From Clostridia bacterium (lineage in GTDB: Bacteria; Bacillota_A; Clostridia; Christensenellales; Aristaeellaceae), in the NCBI GenBank assembly GCA_017938645.1, contig JAGBBE010000101.1, positions 24,691-88,690 of the forward strand: a stretch of 64,000 nt of DNA. The letters are read 5' to 3'. The notes under the pieces are model-generated. The model was not told the origin of the DNA. It was given only the letters and a program-made list of their open reading frames with translations, and ran no database searches. The first letter of the stretch is position 1. The number at the start of each line of letters is the position of its first letter. The position numbers were made by a program, and so were the translations under genes. Of the stretch, positions 37,604 through 46,654 are shown piece after piece.

Positions 37604-38081
37604 AAATCTCGTAAATATAACGTCTTTTTCTGTTGCTGATGCTGTATTCCTGCTGGCACCACACAGGCACATCGACTGTGCTTTCCAGCGTGCATCCGAG
37701 CTTTTCACACGTTTTGATGCTGGGAATATTGTCGACATCCGTCGTAATGACAAACGATCGATAGCCCATCTCTGTGAAAATCGGAACACACAATCTGCAA
37801 GCGTGAAGAGCTTCATACTTACCGCGATACGGAGGATCAACATGATATCCGATATGTCCAAGGTAAAAAAGTCCTGAACCCTCGCCGATGCGAAGTGCAA
37901 TTTCTCCAGCAATTCTTCCAGATGGTATATCGATAATATCAAATACCATGCTGCACGCGCCATCCAGTCTTGCAATGCGATGGGCATACTCTCGCGGCAC
38001 GAGCCTGATCAGCTCATCTTCCAGCATTGCGCGGCGCTGCCGTCCGCAGCGTACAAATTCCCGTTCTACATTTGTTTTCAT
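37593..38081 (-). CDS. GNAT family N-acetyltransferase
   Basis: 162 residues. RimJ/RimL-like GNAT fold with IAGEIALRIGEG, the acyl-CoA-binding YHVDPPYRGKYEA and IPSIKTCEKLGCTLEST. Acetyl acceptor unknown. The ATG overlaps the preceding kinase stop as ATGA, so the two are co-translated. A terminator ends the unit. Confidence 0.83.
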   Translation of the reverse strand: MKTNVEREFVRCGRQRRAMLEDELIRLVPREYAHRIARLDGACSMVFDIIDIPSGRIAGEIALRIGEGSGLFYLGHIGYHVDPPYRGKYEALHACRLCVPIFTEMGYRSFVITTDVDNIPSIKTCEKLGCTLESTVDVPVWCQQEYSISNRKRRYIYEISKA

Positions 38082-39001
38082 ACTTCCTGTACCGTTACCT
38101 TTGACAACAAACGATCAAAATCCTGTTTGTACAAAAGCTGAGTTCCATCGGTCATAACGCTGGCTGCTCCTGCAGCCACACCATGGCGAAAAGCATCCTG
38201 AATACTCGCGCCGCACGAAAGCCCTGCCAGAATGCCTCCTACCATCGAATCGCCGGCGCCTACCGTAGAGCGCGCTTCCACCATCAGAGCTGGTGCAAAA
38301 AGCGTCGTTTTGTCATTAATAAGCATTGCACCGTATTTACCCATGGAGACAACGACATTTTGAGCGCCGTATTCGATCAGGATAAGTGCAGCATCACGCA
38401 GACTGCGCAGGGTACGCAGTTCTTTTTTCATAAGAGCTTCCATTTCAGGAAGGTTCGGCTTGATCAAATAAGGCTTCTCTTTGATGCCATGCAGAAGTGA
38501 TTCGCCCGCGCAATCCAGAACAACCTTTTTACCAGCGACGGCCTGCATGCAGCGCTGGTATGTATTTTCAGAACATCCTGCGGGAAGCCTGCCGCTTAAA
38601 ACAACGTACTCACTGTCATTAGATTTACTGGACAAAAGGCACATAAAATCTCTCAGCTGTTCCTCGTCCAGCGCAACACCCGGTTCATTAAATTCAGTTA
38701 TTACTTTCTGAGATTCATCCATCAGCTTGAGATTGGTGCGGATTTCACCCGGAACAGTCAGATAGTCAAAGCAAAGTTCATCCTTTTTGATCATACGCTG
38801 GAAACTCTCGCTGTTGTCTTCGCCAAGACAACCGATGCAGCGCACGTCAATTCCGAGACGCTTCAGCACGATTGCAACATTGATTCCCTTGCCGCCCACA
38901 TCTACACGCACAGAATGAAGTCGGTTTACATCTCCTGCCACAAGCTGATTTACGCTTGCAGTTTTGTCAAAGGAAGGATTCATGCAAACGGTGGTGATCA
39001 T
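38078..39001 (-). CDS. fruK: PfkB family sugar kinase, 1-phosphofructokinase type
   Basis: 307 residues from the ATG at 39001, 8 bases after GAGAGGAG. FruK/LacC-type features: CMNPSFDKTASVN, VDVGGKGINVAIVLKRLG, and the PfkB signature STVGAGDSMVGGILAGL with the catalytic Asp. It would phosphorylate fructose-1-phosphate or tagatose-6-phosphate. No fruA or PTS gene is adjacent, unlike in typical fructose operons, so the substrate is uncertain. Paired with a GNAT gene. Confidence 0.82.
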   Translation of the reverse strand: MITTVCMNPSFDKTASVNQLVAGDVNRLHSVRVDVGGKGINVAIVLKRLGIDVRCIGCLGEDNSESFQRMIKKDELCFDYLTVPGEIRTNLKLMDESQKVITEFNEPGVALDEEQLRDFMCLLSSKSNDSEYVVLSGRLPAGCSENTYQRCMQAVAGKKVVLDCAGESLLHGIKEKPYLIKPNLPEMEALMKKELRTLRSLRDAALILIEYGAQNVVVSMGKYGAMLINDKTTLFAPALMVEARSTVGAGDSMVGGILAGLSCGASIQDAFRHGVAAGAASVMTDGTQLLYKQDFDRLLSKVTVQEV

Positions 39002-39034
39002 TCCTGACGCTCCTCTCAAAAAAGCTGATACAAA

Positions 39035-39064
39035 CGGGACCGATGCCGAACAGCATCGGTCCCG
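39035..39064 (-). terminator. Strong hairpin after the EF-G-like gene
   Basis: Perfect 12-bp arms CGGGACCGATGC and GCATCGGTCCCG with a 6-base loop, followed on the minus strand by TTTGT. It separates the EF-G-like gene from the kinase. Confidence 0.75.
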
Positions 39065-39087
39065 TGATGAATCGGAAAACCGGGGAA

Positions 39088-41172
39088 TTATTCTTCCTCG
39101 TCGTCCTCGACCTTGGCATTCTCAATGATCTTCTGAGCGACATTAGCGGGAACTTCCTCGTAGCGCTCGAAAGACATGATGAAGGAGCCGCGGGCCTGAG
39201 TCATAGAACGCAGGTCGGTCGCGTACTTGAACATTTCGCCGTGGGGAGCCTCGGCAACCAGCTGCTGCATGCCGTCAACCTGGTTCATGCCCATGATGCG
39301 GCCGCGACGCTTGTTCATATCGCCCATAACATCGCCCATGTACTCGTCGGGAACGAGTACTTCAACGTGCATCACAGGCTCGAGGAGCACGGGAGAAGCG
39401 TCCATACAGCCCTTCTTGTAGGCAATACGCGCAGCGGTCTTGAACGCCATTTCGGAAGAGTCAACGGGATGGTAGCTGCCGTCATACAGCTTGGCATGCA
39501 GACCTACCATGGGATAACCGGCCAGAACGCCCTTCTTGATGTGCTCGCGCAGGCCCTTCTCAACAGAGGGAATGAAGTTGCGCGGAACAACGCCGCCAAC
39601 AACGGCATCTTCGAACTCGAAGTCGATGCCGGTGTCGCCGATGGGAGAGAACTCGATCCAAACGTCGCCGAACTGACCGTGGCCGCCGGACTGCTTCTTG
39701 TGACGACCCTGAACCTTAACGGTCTTACGGATGGTCTCACGGTAAGGAATGCGGGGATCCTGCAGATTAGCCTGAGCGCCGAACTTGGAGGCAAGCTTGG
39801 CACGGATGATATCCAGATGCAGTTCGCCCTGACCGGAGATCAGAGTCTCGGTGGTTTCGACGTTCTTCTCAATCTTGATGGAGGGATCTTCTTCCATCAG
39901 ACGAGCCAGACCGCTGAAAACCTTATCTTCTTCGCCCTGCTTGGCAGCGAAAACAGCCTTGCTGATGCAGGGAACCGGATACTCAATGGCGGGATACTGG
40001 ATGGGGTTGGCGGGATCACACAGAGTGTCGCCGGTATTGGTATACTGCAGCTTGGCCAGAGCGCCCAGATCGCCAGCGTTGAGCTGCTGAGCATTGATCT
40101 GCTTCTTGCCGCGCAGGATGTACAGGCCGTTGACCTTTTCGGTCTTGTCGTTGGTAGCGTTGTAGAGGTTGCCGGTACCGCTGATGGTGCCGCTCATCAC
40201 CTTGAACAGGCTCAGCTTGCCAACAAAGGGGTCAGCGATGGTCTTATAAACCAAAGCGGAGAAGGGAGCGTCGTTGCTGCAGGCACGGGTCACTTCTTCA
40301 TCGGTCTTCGGGTTGACACCGGTATAGACAGCACGCTTGGGAGAGGGCAGGAAGTCGGCGATAACGTCAAGCAGCTTGCTCACGCCCACGCCAGTGAGAG
40401 CAGAAACAGGAACCACGGGGCAGATTTCGCCGGCAAACATACCAGCCTTGAAGCCTTCGAGGATTTCTTCCTGAGTCAGTTCGCCCTCTTCAAGATACTT
40501 CATCATGAGCTCTTCGTCAGCAGCAGCAGCAGCTTCAGTGATCTCTTCTACGGCGACGGCGATATCATCGGCCATATCGGCAGGAACGGGGATCTCCTTG
40601 GGCTGACCCTTGTTAACGCGCTCGTAAGCCTTGTTTTCCAGAACGTTGACAACGCCGCGATAGTTGGCGCCGCTGCCGATGGGCAGAACGATCGGCACAA
40701 CGCTGCTGCCGAACTTGTCGCGCAGTTCACCCTGAACCTTCATGAAGTCAGCATGATCACGGTCCATCTGGTTAATGATGAACATCTTGGCAACGTTGTT
40801 CTTGGAGGCATAGTTCCAGGCCTTCTCAGTGCCAACGGCGATGCCGCCAACAGCGCTTACCAGAATACCGGCAGTCTCAGCGACGCGCAGCGGACCCATC
40901 ATTTCGCCAATAAAATCGAAATAGCCGGGAACGTCGATGAAGTTGAGCTTCTTCTGGTTCCACTCAATAGGAGCGGTAGCAGCGCTGATAGAGATATGAC
41001 GCTTGGTTTCTTCGGCTTCGAAGTCAGTGACGGTGTTGCCATCTTCCACGCGGCCCTGACGGTCGATAGCGCCCGCAGCGAACAGCAGAGACTCCATCAG
41101 AGTCGTCTTGCCTTCGCTGCCATGTCCCATGAGGGCGATGTTGCGGATGTCTTTGGTCTGATAGTTTGCCAT
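39088..41172 (-). CDS. fusA2: Elongation factor G-like GTPase (FusA2 type)
   Basis: 694 residues with all five EF-G domains. The GTPase motifs are GHGSEGKTTLMESL, DVPGYFDF and NQMDRD. The P-loop GHGSEGKTT differs from GHVDHGKTT of canonical EF-G, placing this in the second EF-G-like family. Domain IV (GGHGQFGDVWIEFSP) and domain V (EVLVPDEYMGDVMGDMNKRRGRIMGM) are conserved. The exact role is not settled; such paralogues may assist ribosome stress or recycling. C-ending codons suggest high expression. It ends in a DDEEE tail. Confidence 0.9.
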   Translation of the reverse strand: MANYQTKDIRNIALMGHGSEGKTTLMESLLFAAGAIDRQGRVEDGNTVTDFEAEETKRHISISAATAPIEWNQKKLNFIDVPGYFDFIGEMMGPLRVAETAGILVSAVGGIAVGTEKAWNYASKNNVAKMFIINQMDRDHADFMKVQGELRDKFGSSVVPIVLPIGSGANYRGVVNVLENKAYERVNKGQPKEIPVPADMADDIAVAVEEITEAAAAADEELMMKYLEEGELTQEEILEGFKAGMFAGEICPVVPVSALTGVGVSKLLDVIADFLPSPKRAVYTGVNPKTDEEVTRACSNDAPFSALVYKTIADPFVGKLSLFKVMSGTISGTGNLYNATNDKTEKVNGLYILRGKKQINAQQLNAGDLGALAKLQYTNTGDTLCDPANPIQYPAIEYPVPCISKAVFAAKQGEEDKVFSGLARLMEEDPSIKIEKNVETTETLISGQGELHLDIIRAKLASKFGAQANLQDPRIPYRETIRKTVKVQGRHKKQSGGHGQFGDVWIEFSPIGDTGIDFEFEDAVVGGVVPRNFIPSVEKGLREHIKKGVLAGYPMVGLHAKLYDGSYHPVDSSEMAFKTAARIAYKKGCMDASPVLLEPVMHVEVLVPDEYMGDVMGDMNKRRGRIMGMNQVDGMQQLVAEAPHGEMFKYATDLRSMTQARGSFIMSFERYEEVPANVAQKIIENAKVEDDEEE

Positions 41173-41301
41173 TATGGTTCCCCCTTGTTATGTGTTTTTG
41201 CATTTTGACGGCCGGATTCATTGTGTCTTTCGATTGCTGAATAGCAGAATTGAACCCGAACGAACGCCGCCAATGCAGATGAGCCTAATGAATCGGGAAT
41301 G

Positions 41302-41307
41302 ATTATA
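41302..41307 (-). promoter_or_regulatory. Probable -10 box of the EF-G-like gene
   Basis: Minus strand perfect TATAAT about 130 bases before the ATG, without a good -35. The roughly 125-base leader between it and the gene shows no recognised riboswitch. Confidence 0.4.
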
Positions 41308-41359
41308 ACAGAAAAAAGAGGAAAAGGAAAGTACATTTGACGAAAAATCAACCTTTTGT

Positions 41360-42265
41360 TCAATTCTTTTTGTCAAAAAGGTACTTCACCTTCAAATATC
41401 CCTCCAAATTTCCACACTCACTCACCGTGATAGAGGAAATATTCAACGATCGCATGCATGCAAGAAGAATGGCAATACCATGAACGACAATATCCGCACG
41501 CTGAGGCTGCAGATAATCCAGTTTGAGCCTTTCCTCCACGCTCATCGGCGCAAGCAGTTCAAGCGCTTGCTGAACATTCTCCATGGTCAGCTTAAAGCCA
41601 TGAATATTCTCTCTCATCTGCCACGGAATCCGCTGTACTACGGCTGCACCGGTTGTAAAGGTTCCGCCCACGCCTGTCCATTCCGTTTTTTTCTGTGAAA
41701 GAAAACGCTGCCTGACGGGTTCAATAATCGACATACCTGTAAGCACAACCTGTTCTGCTTCCTGTATGCTTTGGATGGGCTGCATGCGATAAAGACGAAC
41801 TGCACCCATCTGAAGGCTTACAGCATCTGTGATTGTACCTTTACTTCCGAGAACAATTTCCGTCGATCCTCCGCCAATATCTATGACGCCGCTTTCCTCA
41901 CCTTCAGATGCACCCCAAAAGGACAGATGAGCCTCCAGGTCTCCGCTGCAGATTTCCAGAGGAAGTTCTGTTTGCGTTAGAAGTGCGTCGCTGAATGCTT
42001 CCTGATTGGCGGCGTCACGCACTGCACTCGTGGCAAAAAGATGGACCGCCTCCGCACCCATGGAAATAGCTTCCTGCTTGAACTCACAGACTTTGTCGCA
42101 TGCAGTCCGGATCATTTCATCGGTGATGTTTCTGTTTTCATCCAGCGCTGCAAAAATCCTGAGTCCAGCCCTGTAACGCTTGATCCTGTATAACTTTCCG
42201 TCCGTTAGATCTGCAACCAGCATTCTCAGGGAATTGGAACCAATACCAATGGCTGCCACTCGCAT
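41360..42265 (-). CDS. ppx: Ppx/GppA family exopolyphosphatase
   Basis: 301 residues from the ATG at 42265, six bases after GAGGTG. ASKHA-fold motifs are VAAIGIGSNSLRMLVAD, FATSAVRDAANQ and VIDIGGGSTEIVLG. These enzymes hydrolyse polyphosphate or pppGpp. It is the shorter two-domain form. It follows divIC in the yabP-yabQ-divIC-ppx run, an arrangement found in several Clostridia. Confidence 0.9.
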   Translation of the reverse strand: MRVAAIGIGSNSLRMLVADLTDGKLYRIKRYRAGLRIFAALDENRNITDEMIRTACDKVCEFKQEAISMGAEAVHLFATSAVRDAANQEAFSDALLTQTELPLEICSGDLEAHLSFWGASEGEESGVIDIGGGSTEIVLGSKGTITDAVSLQMGAVRLYRMQPIQSIQEAEQVVLTGMSIIEPVRQRFLSQKKTEWTGVGGTFTTGAAVVQRIPWQMRENIHGFKLTMENVQQALELLAPMSVEERLKLDYLQPQRADIVVHGIAILLACMRSLNISSITVSECGNLEGYLKVKYLFDKKN

Positions 42266-42324
42266 CGAAAACACCTCATTCGTATTTGGTTGGGCTTCAT
42301 AAATAAACAGAAATACCCTCTCCG

Positions 42325-42663
42325 TTACGGGGAAGGCATTTCCGGAGTTGCAGAGTCATCTCCTGATTCTGCTTGATCTTCAGTTTCAAGGCCGGAGATC
42401 AGAAAGCGGATCTCGTCGGGCATCATATAACCATACTGGGTTCTTGCCTGATTTTCGATAAACGCCTCGGTGCCGGCAGAAGCAAGGGTCGTTTCAAGCG
42501 CAGTCTGCTCATTTTCGAGATTCGAAATGCGCAAAGCATTGCCTTCAGAAACCTCTTTGAGTTCTTCAAGACTATCACCAAGCGTACCACTCACCCAGAA
42601 AAAGCCAATCAGGATGCAGGCAAAAACAGCCACGATTACCCAGAGATTCATGGTTCTGTGCAT
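42325..42663 (-). CDS. divIC: Septum formation initiator, DivIC/FtsB family
   Basis: 112 residues. One membrane helix (about 6-27) then a coiled coil (about 29-65) and the FIENQARTQYGYMMPDEIRF block typical of DivIC. A Glu/Ser/Pro tail follows. It acts with FtsL/DivIB at the septum. Located after yabQ as in Bacillus (yabP-yabQ-divIC). A weak hairpin with GAAATGCC/GGTATTTC arms overlaps its 3' end. Confidence 0.88.
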   Translation of the reverse strand: MHRTMNLWVIVAVFACILIGFFWVSGTLGDSLEELKEVSEGNALRISNLENEQTALETTLASAGTEAFIENQARTQYGYMMPDEIRFLISGLETEDQAESGDDSATPEMPSP

Positions 42664-42669
42664 AACGCC

Positions 42670-43026
42670 TCATCCTTTCATTACTGTTGGTGTATCTTCT
42701 TCTTCGGCATCGAACAGCGATATTCCTGCTTTCCATCTTCGAAACCGTTTTGCCAAGCCTCTGCGAAACCTGGCCGCTCCGCACATATACAGAATAGAAC
42801 CGCAGATCAGACCAAGCATGTGATAAAACCTGACGGAGGTTTCATCCAATGCAAGCATATAAAGCACAATACAGAAGCCGCACAGTATCATGACCAGCAA
42901 GTCCAAAACAAACCTGAACGCTACAGATGTCATTCCAATGTCCAGAAGGAAACATACGATAAATCCCAGCGGAATCATCAACAGAAAGAATTTCATCTGA
43001 AGCGCCGTTTCGAAGAAAAGCTTCAT
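42670..43026 (-). CDS. yabQ: Spore cortex protein YabQ
   Basis: 118 residues with three to four membrane helices (about 10-30, 38-58, 68-85) and a basic segment RFRRGLAKRFRRW. Sequence similarity is weak by eye, but length, membrane profile and position between yabP and divIC fit YabQ, which in Bacillus sits in the mother-cell membrane around the forespore and is needed for cortex formation. Its start overlaps the yabP stop by 4 bases. Confidence 0.8.
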   Translation of the reverse strand: MKLFFETALQMKFFLLMIPLGFIVCFLLDIGMTSVAFRFVLDLLVMILCGFCIVLYMLALDETSVRFYHMLGLICGSILYMCGAARFRRGLAKRFRRWKAGISLFDAEEEDTPTVMKG

Positions 43027-43286
43027 TTTTCACTCCTGAGCCATCCTTGGAAACGGGAAATCCTCTTTCTGCATACCTCATAGGAAACGCTGTCAATATG
43101 CCCTTCCACGTCCAGCTTGCCATCATCCAGAAGCAGTTTGCCGATGTGAAGGTTTTCTCCAGTGATAACCATTACGCCGCTGTCCACCTTCAAAATGATC
43201 TCGTTTTCATGAAAACTGCTTACATCCAAAACACCAGTAATGGCCGCATGACTCCGTCTGTCCATCTGTATGGAATGATTGGACAT
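43023..43286 (-). CDS. yabP: Sporulation protein YabP/YqfC family
   Basis: 87 residues if the ATG at 43286 is used (GGGAG 11 bases upstream); a TTG at 43325 with GGGGAG 6 bases upstream would add 13 residues. SIQMDRRSHAAITGVLDVSSFHENEIILKVDSGVMVITGENLHIGKLLLDDGKLDVEG is the YabP pattern. It works with YabQ in the spore envelope and is normally under mother-cell sigma E; no clear sigma E promoter could be identified. Confidence 0.85.
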   Translation of the reverse strand: MSNHSIQMDRRSHAAITGVLDVSSFHENEIILKVDSGVMVITGENLHIGKLLLDDGKLDVEGHIDSVSYEVCRKRISRFQGWLRSEK

Positions 43287-43369
43287 TTTATTCTGTTCTC
43301 CCTGTACAGGTCGCATATTTGCCAAATCGCACTCCCCCTTTATTCAAAGAAAGATATGCAGATGAAGCA

Positions 43370-43410
43370 TCTAAAAGACCTGCACTCCATATCAAACAGA
43401 AGTGCAGGCT
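43370..43410 (-). terminator. Terminator after proA
   Basis: Minus strand CCTGCACT and AGTGCAGG arms around a 14-base loop, followed by TCTTTTAG. Confidence 0.75.
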
Positions 43411-43414
43411 AGGT

Positions 43415-44716
43415 TCATTCAGGGAGTTTGGGTTCCAAATCAGAGTGAGTGAGAGAATAGCAACCCTGATTCAGTTCTTCAAGCGTCTGACCGCTGCCGT
43501 AAAGCCTATATTTATAAGTACAAAGCCCTTCCATTCCCATAGGGCCCCTTGCGTGAATTTTGCCGGTTGCGATGCCGACTTCTGCGCCAAAACCGAAGCG
43601 AAATCCATCCGCAAAGCGTGTAGAGCAATTGGCAAAAACGTCGGCGCTGTCCACAAGCGTCATAAATACATTGATGTTTGCAGGGTTTCTGCTGAGAATA
43701 CAATCTGTATGATGCGAGCCATAATGATTGATGTGTTCCACTGCCTCTGTCAGGCTGTCAACAATTTTAATGGAAAGGATCGAGTCAAGGTATTCCGTCT
43801 TCCAGTCTTCTTCCGTTGCTGCGTTGCACGTAATCAAATTCTGCGTTCTCGCATCGCCGCGCAGTTCTACCCCACGTTTTTCAAGCTCCGTCTTGACCAG
43901 CGGAAGAAAAAACGGCGCGATATTCCTGTGTACGAGCATCGTTTCTGCAGCGTTGCATACAGACAGATTCTGGGTCTTGCTGTCAACAGCAACCTTGATA
44001 GCCTCTGTAATATCACATCCATCATCGACATAGACATGACAAAGTCCATCCGCATGCCCAAGTACCGGAATCTCACTGTTTTGCATGATGTAACGCACAA
44101 AGGCATTGCTGCCTCGCGGGATGATCAGATCGATCAGATCGTGCTGTTTAAGCATTTCCTGCACATCTTCGCGGGAGTGCAGCAATCCGCACCATCCCTC
44201 TGGCAGGCCAACTGCTTTGGACGCCTCAACGATCAGTTCTGTAAGCAATTCATTAGTCCTCAACGCCTCTCTTCCTCCCTTGAGAAGCACCGCGTTGCCG
44301 CTTTTGAGGCAGAGAGATGAAATCTGAACCAAAGCATCGGGCCTGCTTTCAAAAATAACGCCAATGACGCCAATCGGGCACGCGACACGGTAAAGGTTCA
44401 GACCGGGCGACAATTCCTTGGCATACTGTACATGACCAAGCGGATCAGGAAGAAGTGCCAGAGAACGCAGTCCCTCCGCCATCCCCGCGCATTTGGATGA
44501 ATTTAGCTTGAGACGATTAAGAAGCGGCGTGCTCAAGCCTTCTTTCTGTGCAGCCTCAACATCCTGCGCATTCACCAAAAGAAGACGTTCGATATTCTTT
44601 TCGATTCGATCAGCAATGGCCAAAAGGGCTTCATTACGTTTTTCAAGCGAGGCTGACGCCAGTTTAAGCGCCGCTTTCCTTGCTTCTGCGGCCATGGAGC
44701 GAATGCTTGTATCCAT
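43415..44716 (-). CDS. proA: Gamma-glutamyl phosphate reductase
   Basis: 433 residues from the ATG at 44716, preceded by AAGGAGGG; an open frame continues upstream to 44758 but lacks an RBS. Blocks ESRPDALVQISSLCLKSGNAVLLKGGREA, VIDLIIPRGSNAFVRYIM, the catalytic cysteine in NLSVCNAAETMLVH and GAEVGIATGKIHARGPMG are diagnostic. Second step of proline synthesis; proB is not adjacent. Divergent from smpB. Confidence 0.95.
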   Translation of the reverse strand: MDTSIRSMAAEARKAALKLASASLEKRNEALLAIADRIEKNIERLLLVNAQDVEAAQKEGLSTPLLNRLKLNSSKCAGMAEGLRSLALLPDPLGHVQYAKELSPGLNLYRVACPIGVIGVIFESRPDALVQISSLCLKSGNAVLLKGGREALRTNELLTELIVEASKAVGLPEGWCGLLHSREDVQEMLKQHDLIDLIIPRGSNAFVRYIMQNSEIPVLGHADGLCHVYVDDGCDITEAIKVAVDSKTQNLSVCNAAETMLVHRNIAPFFLPLVKTELEKRGVELRGDARTQNLITCNAATEEDWKTEYLDSILSIKIVDSLTEAVEHINHYGSHHTDCILSRNPANINVFMTLVDSADVFANCSTRFADGFRFGFGAEVGIATGKIHARGPMGMEGLCTYKYRLYGSGQTLEELNQGCYSLTHSDLEPKLPE

Positions 44717-44746
44717 CCCGAATCCCTCCTTGTATCCAATGGAAGT

Positions 44747-44775
44747 ATTATATGTCATTCATATTTGATTGGCAA
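44747..44775 (-). promoter_or_regulatory. proA promoter
   Basis: Minus strand TTGCCA (44770-44775), 17-base spacer, TATAAT (44747-44752). It faces away from the smpB promoter, with only 4 bases between the two -35 boxes. Confidence 0.8.
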
Positions 44776-44779
44776 GGGG

Positions 44780-44809
44780 TTGCACTTCATGCAAAGGACG
44801 TGCTATAAT
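44780..44809 (+). promoter_or_regulatory. smpB promoter
   Basis: TTGCAC (44780-44785), 18-base spacer, TATAAT (44804-44809), 39 bases before the smpB ATG. Confidence 0.8.
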
Positions 44810-44848
44810 ACATAGCTGCAAAGACAAAACGCGAAGGGAGGTCTCCAT

Positions 44849-45313
44849 ATGCCGCATCAGAAGGGCATTAAGCCGGTTGCCCAGAATAAAAAGGCATTTC
44901 ACGATTATTTCGTGGAGGAGACCTACGAGTGCGGTCTGGTTCTGAAAGGAACCGAAGTGAAAAGCATGCGTCAGGGCCGTGTGAACCTGAAGGAAAGTTT
45001 CTGCATGATCCGCAATAACGAGATTTTCGCAGAAGGCATGCATATCAGTCCCTATGAGCAGGGCAGCGTATTCAATACCGATCCCCTGCGCCCCAAAAAG
45101 CTTCTGATGCATAAAAATGAGATCCGCAAGCTTTCAGGTCTTGTCAGCCGTCAGGGATACACGCTGATTCCCATCAAGGTGTATCTCAAGGATGGACGCA
45201 TGAAGCTGGAACTCGGTCTTTGCAGAGGCAAACATCTGCACGACAAGCGCGATGCAGCCGCAGAACGCGACGCAAAGCGGGAGATGGATCGTGCGATCCG
45301 TCAGCGTGGATAA
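44849..45313 (+). CDS. smpB: SsrA-binding protein SmpB
   Basis: 154 residues. [40 protein letters not shown] and the C-terminal basic helix [22 protein letters not shown] are diagnostic. SmpB carries tmRNA into stalled ribosomes. Its RNA partner is encoded 30 bases downstream. RBS AAGGGAGG. Confidence 0.97.
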   Translation: MPHQKGIKPVAQNKKAFHDYFVEETYECGLVLKGTEVKSMRQGRVNLKESFCMIRNNEIFAEGMHISPYEQGSVFNTDPLRPKKLLMHKNEIRKLSGLVSRQGYTLIPIKVYLKDGRMKLELGLCRGKHLHDKRDAAAERDAKREMDRAIRQRG

Positions 45314-45343
45314 ACCAAAAGCGAAACTGTCAGAAACAGACAT

Positions 45344-45691
45344 GGGGGTGTTCTGGTTTCGACGGGAGTTGACGAAGGTACGGTAAGCGAGCCGCGGCCC
45401 CTGAACCGCGTAACAACGGGGAAAAACAATAACTGACAATAGCGATTTCGCTTTCGCGGCCTAATGGCTGCGCGTTGGCCCTGAGCGCCCACTGCTCAGG
45501 TAACCAGCGTCATTAAAGTGGGGAACGAGCGCGCCAAAGCTTTGAGGCGTTGCCCGTAATCATGAAGCTACCGTAGCCGCAAGCCTGTCATGGGGCGTGC
45601 GGTGAGGGGAATCCTAAAACCATGAATGCGCTCGGAGAAAGCCATATCGGCGTGCTTTCGGACGGGGGTTCGATTCCCCTCACCTCCACCA
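45344..45691 (+). ncRNA. ssrA: tmRNA (SsrA), tag peptide frame 45420-45464
   Basis: 348 bases. The 5' GGGGGTG pairs with CACCTCC before the encoded CCA, and TTCTGGTTTCGACGGG at the 5' end and GGTTCGATTCCCCTC at the 3' end form the tRNA-like half. The tag frame starts at GGA 45420 and reads GKTITDNSDFAFAA then TAA (a leading Ala comes from the charged tmRNA). Glycine as first encoded residue matches Bacillus-type tags; AFAA instead of ALAA is a small variation. The four-pseudoknot middle is GC-rich. Directly follows smpB. Confidence 0.97.
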
Positions 45692-45692
45692 T

Positions 45693-45732
45693 CAGGCATC
45701 AGGAACTTGGAAAAAGTCCTGATGCCTTTCTC
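45693..45732 (+). terminator. Terminator after tmRNA
   Basis: AGGCATCAGGA and TCCTGATGCCT arms (11 bp) around a 12-base loop, then TTTCT. Confidence 0.9.
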
Positions 45733-45739
45733 GTTGAAA

Positions 45740-45768
45740 TCGACATCTGCATCTGTTTCAGTTATATT
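45740..45768 (+). promoter_or_regulatory. Promoter of the HAD phosphatase gene
   Basis: TCGACA (45740-45745), 17-base spacer, TATATT (45763-45768), just after the tmRNA terminator. Confidence 0.65.
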
Positions 45769-45806
45769 GTAAGGCGTCTGTAAATCATATTTGGGAGGCC
45801 AAAGAC

Positions 45807-46622
45807 ATGAAGGCAGTGTTTTTTGATCTGGATGGAACGCTGCTCGACTCTTCCAAGCGCATTCCGTCATCTGCAAAAGATGCTCTTCGCCGATGCCGAG
45901 AAAATGGAATTCGCGTTTTCTTTGCATCTGCCCGCTCACCCAGGCTCGATCAGACGCTTGACTGGACGGATGATGAGTTTGCTTTATTTGACGGTGGGAT
46001 CTATTGCAATGGAGCCAGTATCGATTTTGAAAATCGGATTTCACACTCCTTTATCGAACCTTCCGTTGTAAAGACTGCGCTTACACTGGCTGACCAGTAC
46101 CCGGATGTACATATGTCTCTTCACATGCCTGATGAAGGCTATGCTTTCAACTTTTCCATTGAGCAATCCATGTATAAAAGCTGGGGTCTTGCGCAGGCAA
46201 GGATTCTCCCTGTTGACGACTATGCCTGTACCAATTCTGTGAAACTGCTGCTGTTTTACAGACACCTGACGGATTCAGTTGAAAAACTTCCTGTTTCTCT
46301 TGGAGAGAAGCTTCGCAGCTGCTGTGATCAGCTGGCAAATATTTATGTGACAGACGAAGGACGAACCATTCAGATCTCCTCAAAAAATGCCAGTAAGCTT
46401 GCTGCAATTGAATTTATTCGACATAAGCTTGGCATCGGCGCAGATGAAATCGCAGTATTTGGAGACGATCTTAACGATATGGAAATGCTCTGCGCATATC
46501 CCAACAGCATTGCCATGGGTAATGCTGTGCCTTCTATTCAAAAAGCGGCCCGCTATCTTACGAAATCCAATGATGATAACGGTATCGCATATGCGCTGGA
46601 AGAAATTCTGCATCTGTGCTGA
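45807..46622 (+). CDS. Cof-type HAD-IIB phosphatase
   Basis: 271 residues. Motif I FFDLDGTLLDS with both catalytic aspartates, motif II serine in FFASARSP, an alpha/beta C2B cap (about 80-190) and motif III/IV VFGDDLNDMEML. These enzymes dephosphorylate sugar phosphates, flavin precursors or pyridoxal phosphate; the substrate is not predictable. Own promoter; RBS GGGAGG. Confidence 0.9.
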   Translation: MKAVFFDLDGTLLDSSKRIPSSAKDALRRCRENGIRVFFASARSPRLDQTLDWTDDEFALFDGGIYCNGASIDFENRISHSFIEPSVVKTALTLADQYPDVHMSLHMPDEGYAFNFSIEQSMYKSWGLAQARILPVDDYACTNSVKLLLFYRHLTDSVEKLPVSLGEKLRSCCDQLANIYVTDEGRTIQISSKNASKLAAIEFIRHKLGIGADEIAVFGDDLNDMEMLCAYPNSIAMGNAVPSIQKAARYLTKSNDDNGIAYALEEILHLC

Positions 46623-46654
46623 GCAAAAAGCCGTTTCAGTTCCTTCACAGATGG

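Noticed and set aside
39043..41208. 721-codon plus-strand frame opposite the EF-G-like gene
   Set aside because: It mirrors fusA2, has no RBS, and its composition follows from the strong third-position C/G use of the real gene.
42308..42345. Terminator after divIC
   Set aside because: The hairpin is imperfect, overlaps the divIC stop and lacks a T run; ppx probably remains in the operon.
45568..46044. 158-codon minus-strand frame over the tmRNA end and HAD gene
   Set aside because: It overlaps a confident RNA gene and the start of the HAD phosphatase; no RBS.
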